Source: Bacteroidota bacterium (GTDB lineage: Bacteria > Bacteroidota > Bacteroidia > NS11-12g > UBA9320). Taken from it: a DNA stretch of 64,000 nucleotides. Shown piece after piece: positions 63,013 through 64,000 of the stretch. The notes beneath the pieces are model-generated. The model did not search any database. It was not told the DNA's origin and saw only the letters and a program-made list of their open reading frames with translations. How positions within the stretch are numbered: position 1 is the stretch's first letter; the number at the start of each line of letters is the position of its first letter. A program made the translations under genes and the position numbers. The DNA is taken from the NCBI GenBank assembly GCA_002746305.1, contig NVWV01000001.1, positions 372,001 through 436,000 of the forward strand, in the 5' to 3' direction.

Positions 63013-64000
63013 TTGGGGATTCATCTCGACAATATCAAAAAGAGCATTAAAGCTAAATCCACTTTAGCTACTATAGCTATTGTTCCTGCTGTTCTGGCCG
63101 GTTTAACACTACTGGGTTTTCAAACTTATAGTCTTATTACGGGTAAGTCATTTAGAGACTTGAACTTTGATATTGGCAGACTTTGGGAAAGTGGAGAAAG
63201 TCTTGAGAATGTGGATTTAATAGAAACTTCTGAATCTACCCGAAATATTTTTCAGGATATTCTGACTAAAACAGAAGCATCTTTGGAAGAAAGAATCAAA
63301 AATCTTAGGATACCTACCGTCATTGCTAAACAAGCATCTCTAGTGCAGCCCAATAAGGTTGAAACTTCAGCAGATGTTAGAGAAAGGTCAACATTTGAGC
63401 TATATGATTTGACTCTTATTGAGAATGTAGACTTGAGTGGTGCTTTTCAAAGTAAACAACTATTAAAATATTTTAGTAGACTGGAAAACGAATATTTAAT
63501 AAACCCAGATATGATACCTAGACAAGGTAAGTGGTATATAGGTTTTAGTTTTTCTCCTACCTTAAATTATCGCACATTTAGTTATGATCCTTCTTTAGTA
63601 AATGGGGTTGCTATAGATGGCGATTACAGATATACCTTTGGACTTACCGAAGCTTCTAGGAATTTATCTGATAAGTCAATTACTTCCTATACCATAGGTA
63701 TAGACTTTGGTCGTAGAATCTCAAAAAGACTAAGTCTTTTTAGTGGTTTTCACTATGCTCATTATGGAGAGCAAGTGCAGGTAAGAGCAGCTAATCGAGA
63801 TAACCCCAATTATGAATCGGCGACATTCATAAATAGAAAACCTGAGTATGAGATATATTCAACTGAGGATAATTCTTTAAATATACCATACACTAACAAG
63901 TACTCGTATTTTGAAATACCATTGGGTGTGAGTTTTGATTTTATTCAGTTAAATAAATCTAAAGTTACTATTGATGCTGGAATAAGCTTGCAAAAGTTGG
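63013..64000 (+). CDS. outer-membrane beta-barrel-like protein with N-terminal membrane segment, 3'-truncated by the window edge
   Basis: An open frame runs from TTG 63013 to the right edge (329 codons visible); the only upstream in-frame stop is at 62992 and no ATG lies between. Residues 1-15 are basic, 16-36 form a membrane segment (STLATIAIVPAVLAGLTLLG), a helical stretch (about 60-110) follows, and from about 150 on alternating strands appear (GKWYIGFSFSPTLNYR, YTIGIDFGRRISKRLSLFSG, YFEIPLGVSFDFI). That pattern fits a barrel of the PorT/OmpA-like type behind an N-terminal anchor. Function unknown. Confidence 0.6.
   Translation, partial: MGIHLDNIKKSIKAKSTLATIAIVPAVLAGLTLLGFQTYSLITGKSFRDLNFDIGRLWESGESLENVDLIETSESTRNIFQDILTKTEASLEERIKNLRIPTVIAKQASLVQPNKVETSADVRERSTFELYDLTLIENVDLSGAFQSKQLLKYFSRLENEYLINPDMIPRQGKWYIGFSFSPTLNYRTFSYDPSLVNGVAIDGDYRYTFGLTEASRNLSDKSITSYTIGIDFGRRISKRLSLFSGFHYAHYGEQVQVRAANRDNPNYESATFINRKPEYEIYSTEDNSLNIPYTNKYSYFEIPLGVSFDFIQLNKSKVTIDAGISLQKL

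Noticed and set aside
1..64000. tRNA, rRNA, CRISPR array, insertion sequence or prophage
   Set aside because: I saw no T-arm sequence, regularly spaced repeat, transposase or integrase. This was a visual reading, so a dedicated tRNA and repeat scan would be decisive.

Overview
The window comes from an AT-rich Bacteroidota chromosome, most likely Flavobacteriales. The support is: a T9SS type B (CHU_C-like) C-terminal sorting domain; CCDC81-type HU/SPOR, DUF3276 (PUR-like), DUF4199, DUF1573 and DUF983 proteins; the gene order nusB - DUF1573 lipoprotein - yajC - coaE; two subunit III genes in the cytochrome oxidase locus; and -7 promoter elements of the Bacteroidota form TAnnTTTG upstream of most operons. 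No rRNA, tRNA, CRISPR array or insertion sequence was seen.

Positions 1-23606 form one dense surface-polysaccharide locus on the + strand: 25 genes with gaps of at most 12 bp, mostly 1-8 bp stop/start overlaps, and half of the visible starts GTG or TTG. It encodes a probable sulfotransferase (cut by the left edge), one GT2-like and six GT4-like glycosyltransferases, one KpsC/KpsS-like transferase, a Wzy-like polymerase, and an MBOAT acyltransferase paired with an SGNH protein. It also has a PglC/PglD/PglE-like set pointing to a di-N-acetylbacillosamine-type initiating sugar, and a GDP-mannose 3,5-epimerase. Two cassettes have no obvious known product: HAD / ATP-grasp / aminotransferase (3414-6096), and CMP-sugar-synthetase-like / 2-hydroxyacid dehydrogenase / SDR / HAD / 6-phosphogluconolactonase-like (8417-12264). 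No flippase, chain-length regulator or PglF-like dehydratase is in view.

Positions 23628-33108 are housekeeping and envelope genes. Proline dehydrogenase has a perfect 8-bp inverted repeat around its -7 element. A minus-strand operon follows (HU/SPOR protein - ExbB - ExbD - TonB-like - folC - rnhA), then an outer-membrane barrel protein divergent from recA, a DUF983 gene and a small CxxC membrane protein.

Positions 33106-42551 (minus strand) carry an aa3-type cytochrome oxidase locus: coxII with an N-terminal cytochrome c domain, coxI, a strong internal terminator, ctaA, ctaB, two coxIII genes, coxIV, a SCO1 gene, DUF420 and an unexpected FkbM-type methyltransferase. The 300-bp non-coding stretch upstream (42552-42851) holds a terminator, a perfect inverted repeat and possible promoter elements.

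Positions 42852-55928 hold dapD with a glycosyltransferase, a lipoprotein, the nusB/yajC/coaE neighbourhood, a leucine-dehydrogenase-like gene divergent from an MsbA-like ABC exporter, and a seven-gene run (DUF3276, DUF4199, SRPBCC, plsC, gatC, LolD-like ATPase, PduO-type adenosyltransferase). Positions 55959-64000 carry a 1612-residue secreted PKD-repeat protein, ffh with pdxH, and an outer-membrane-type protein cut by the right edge.
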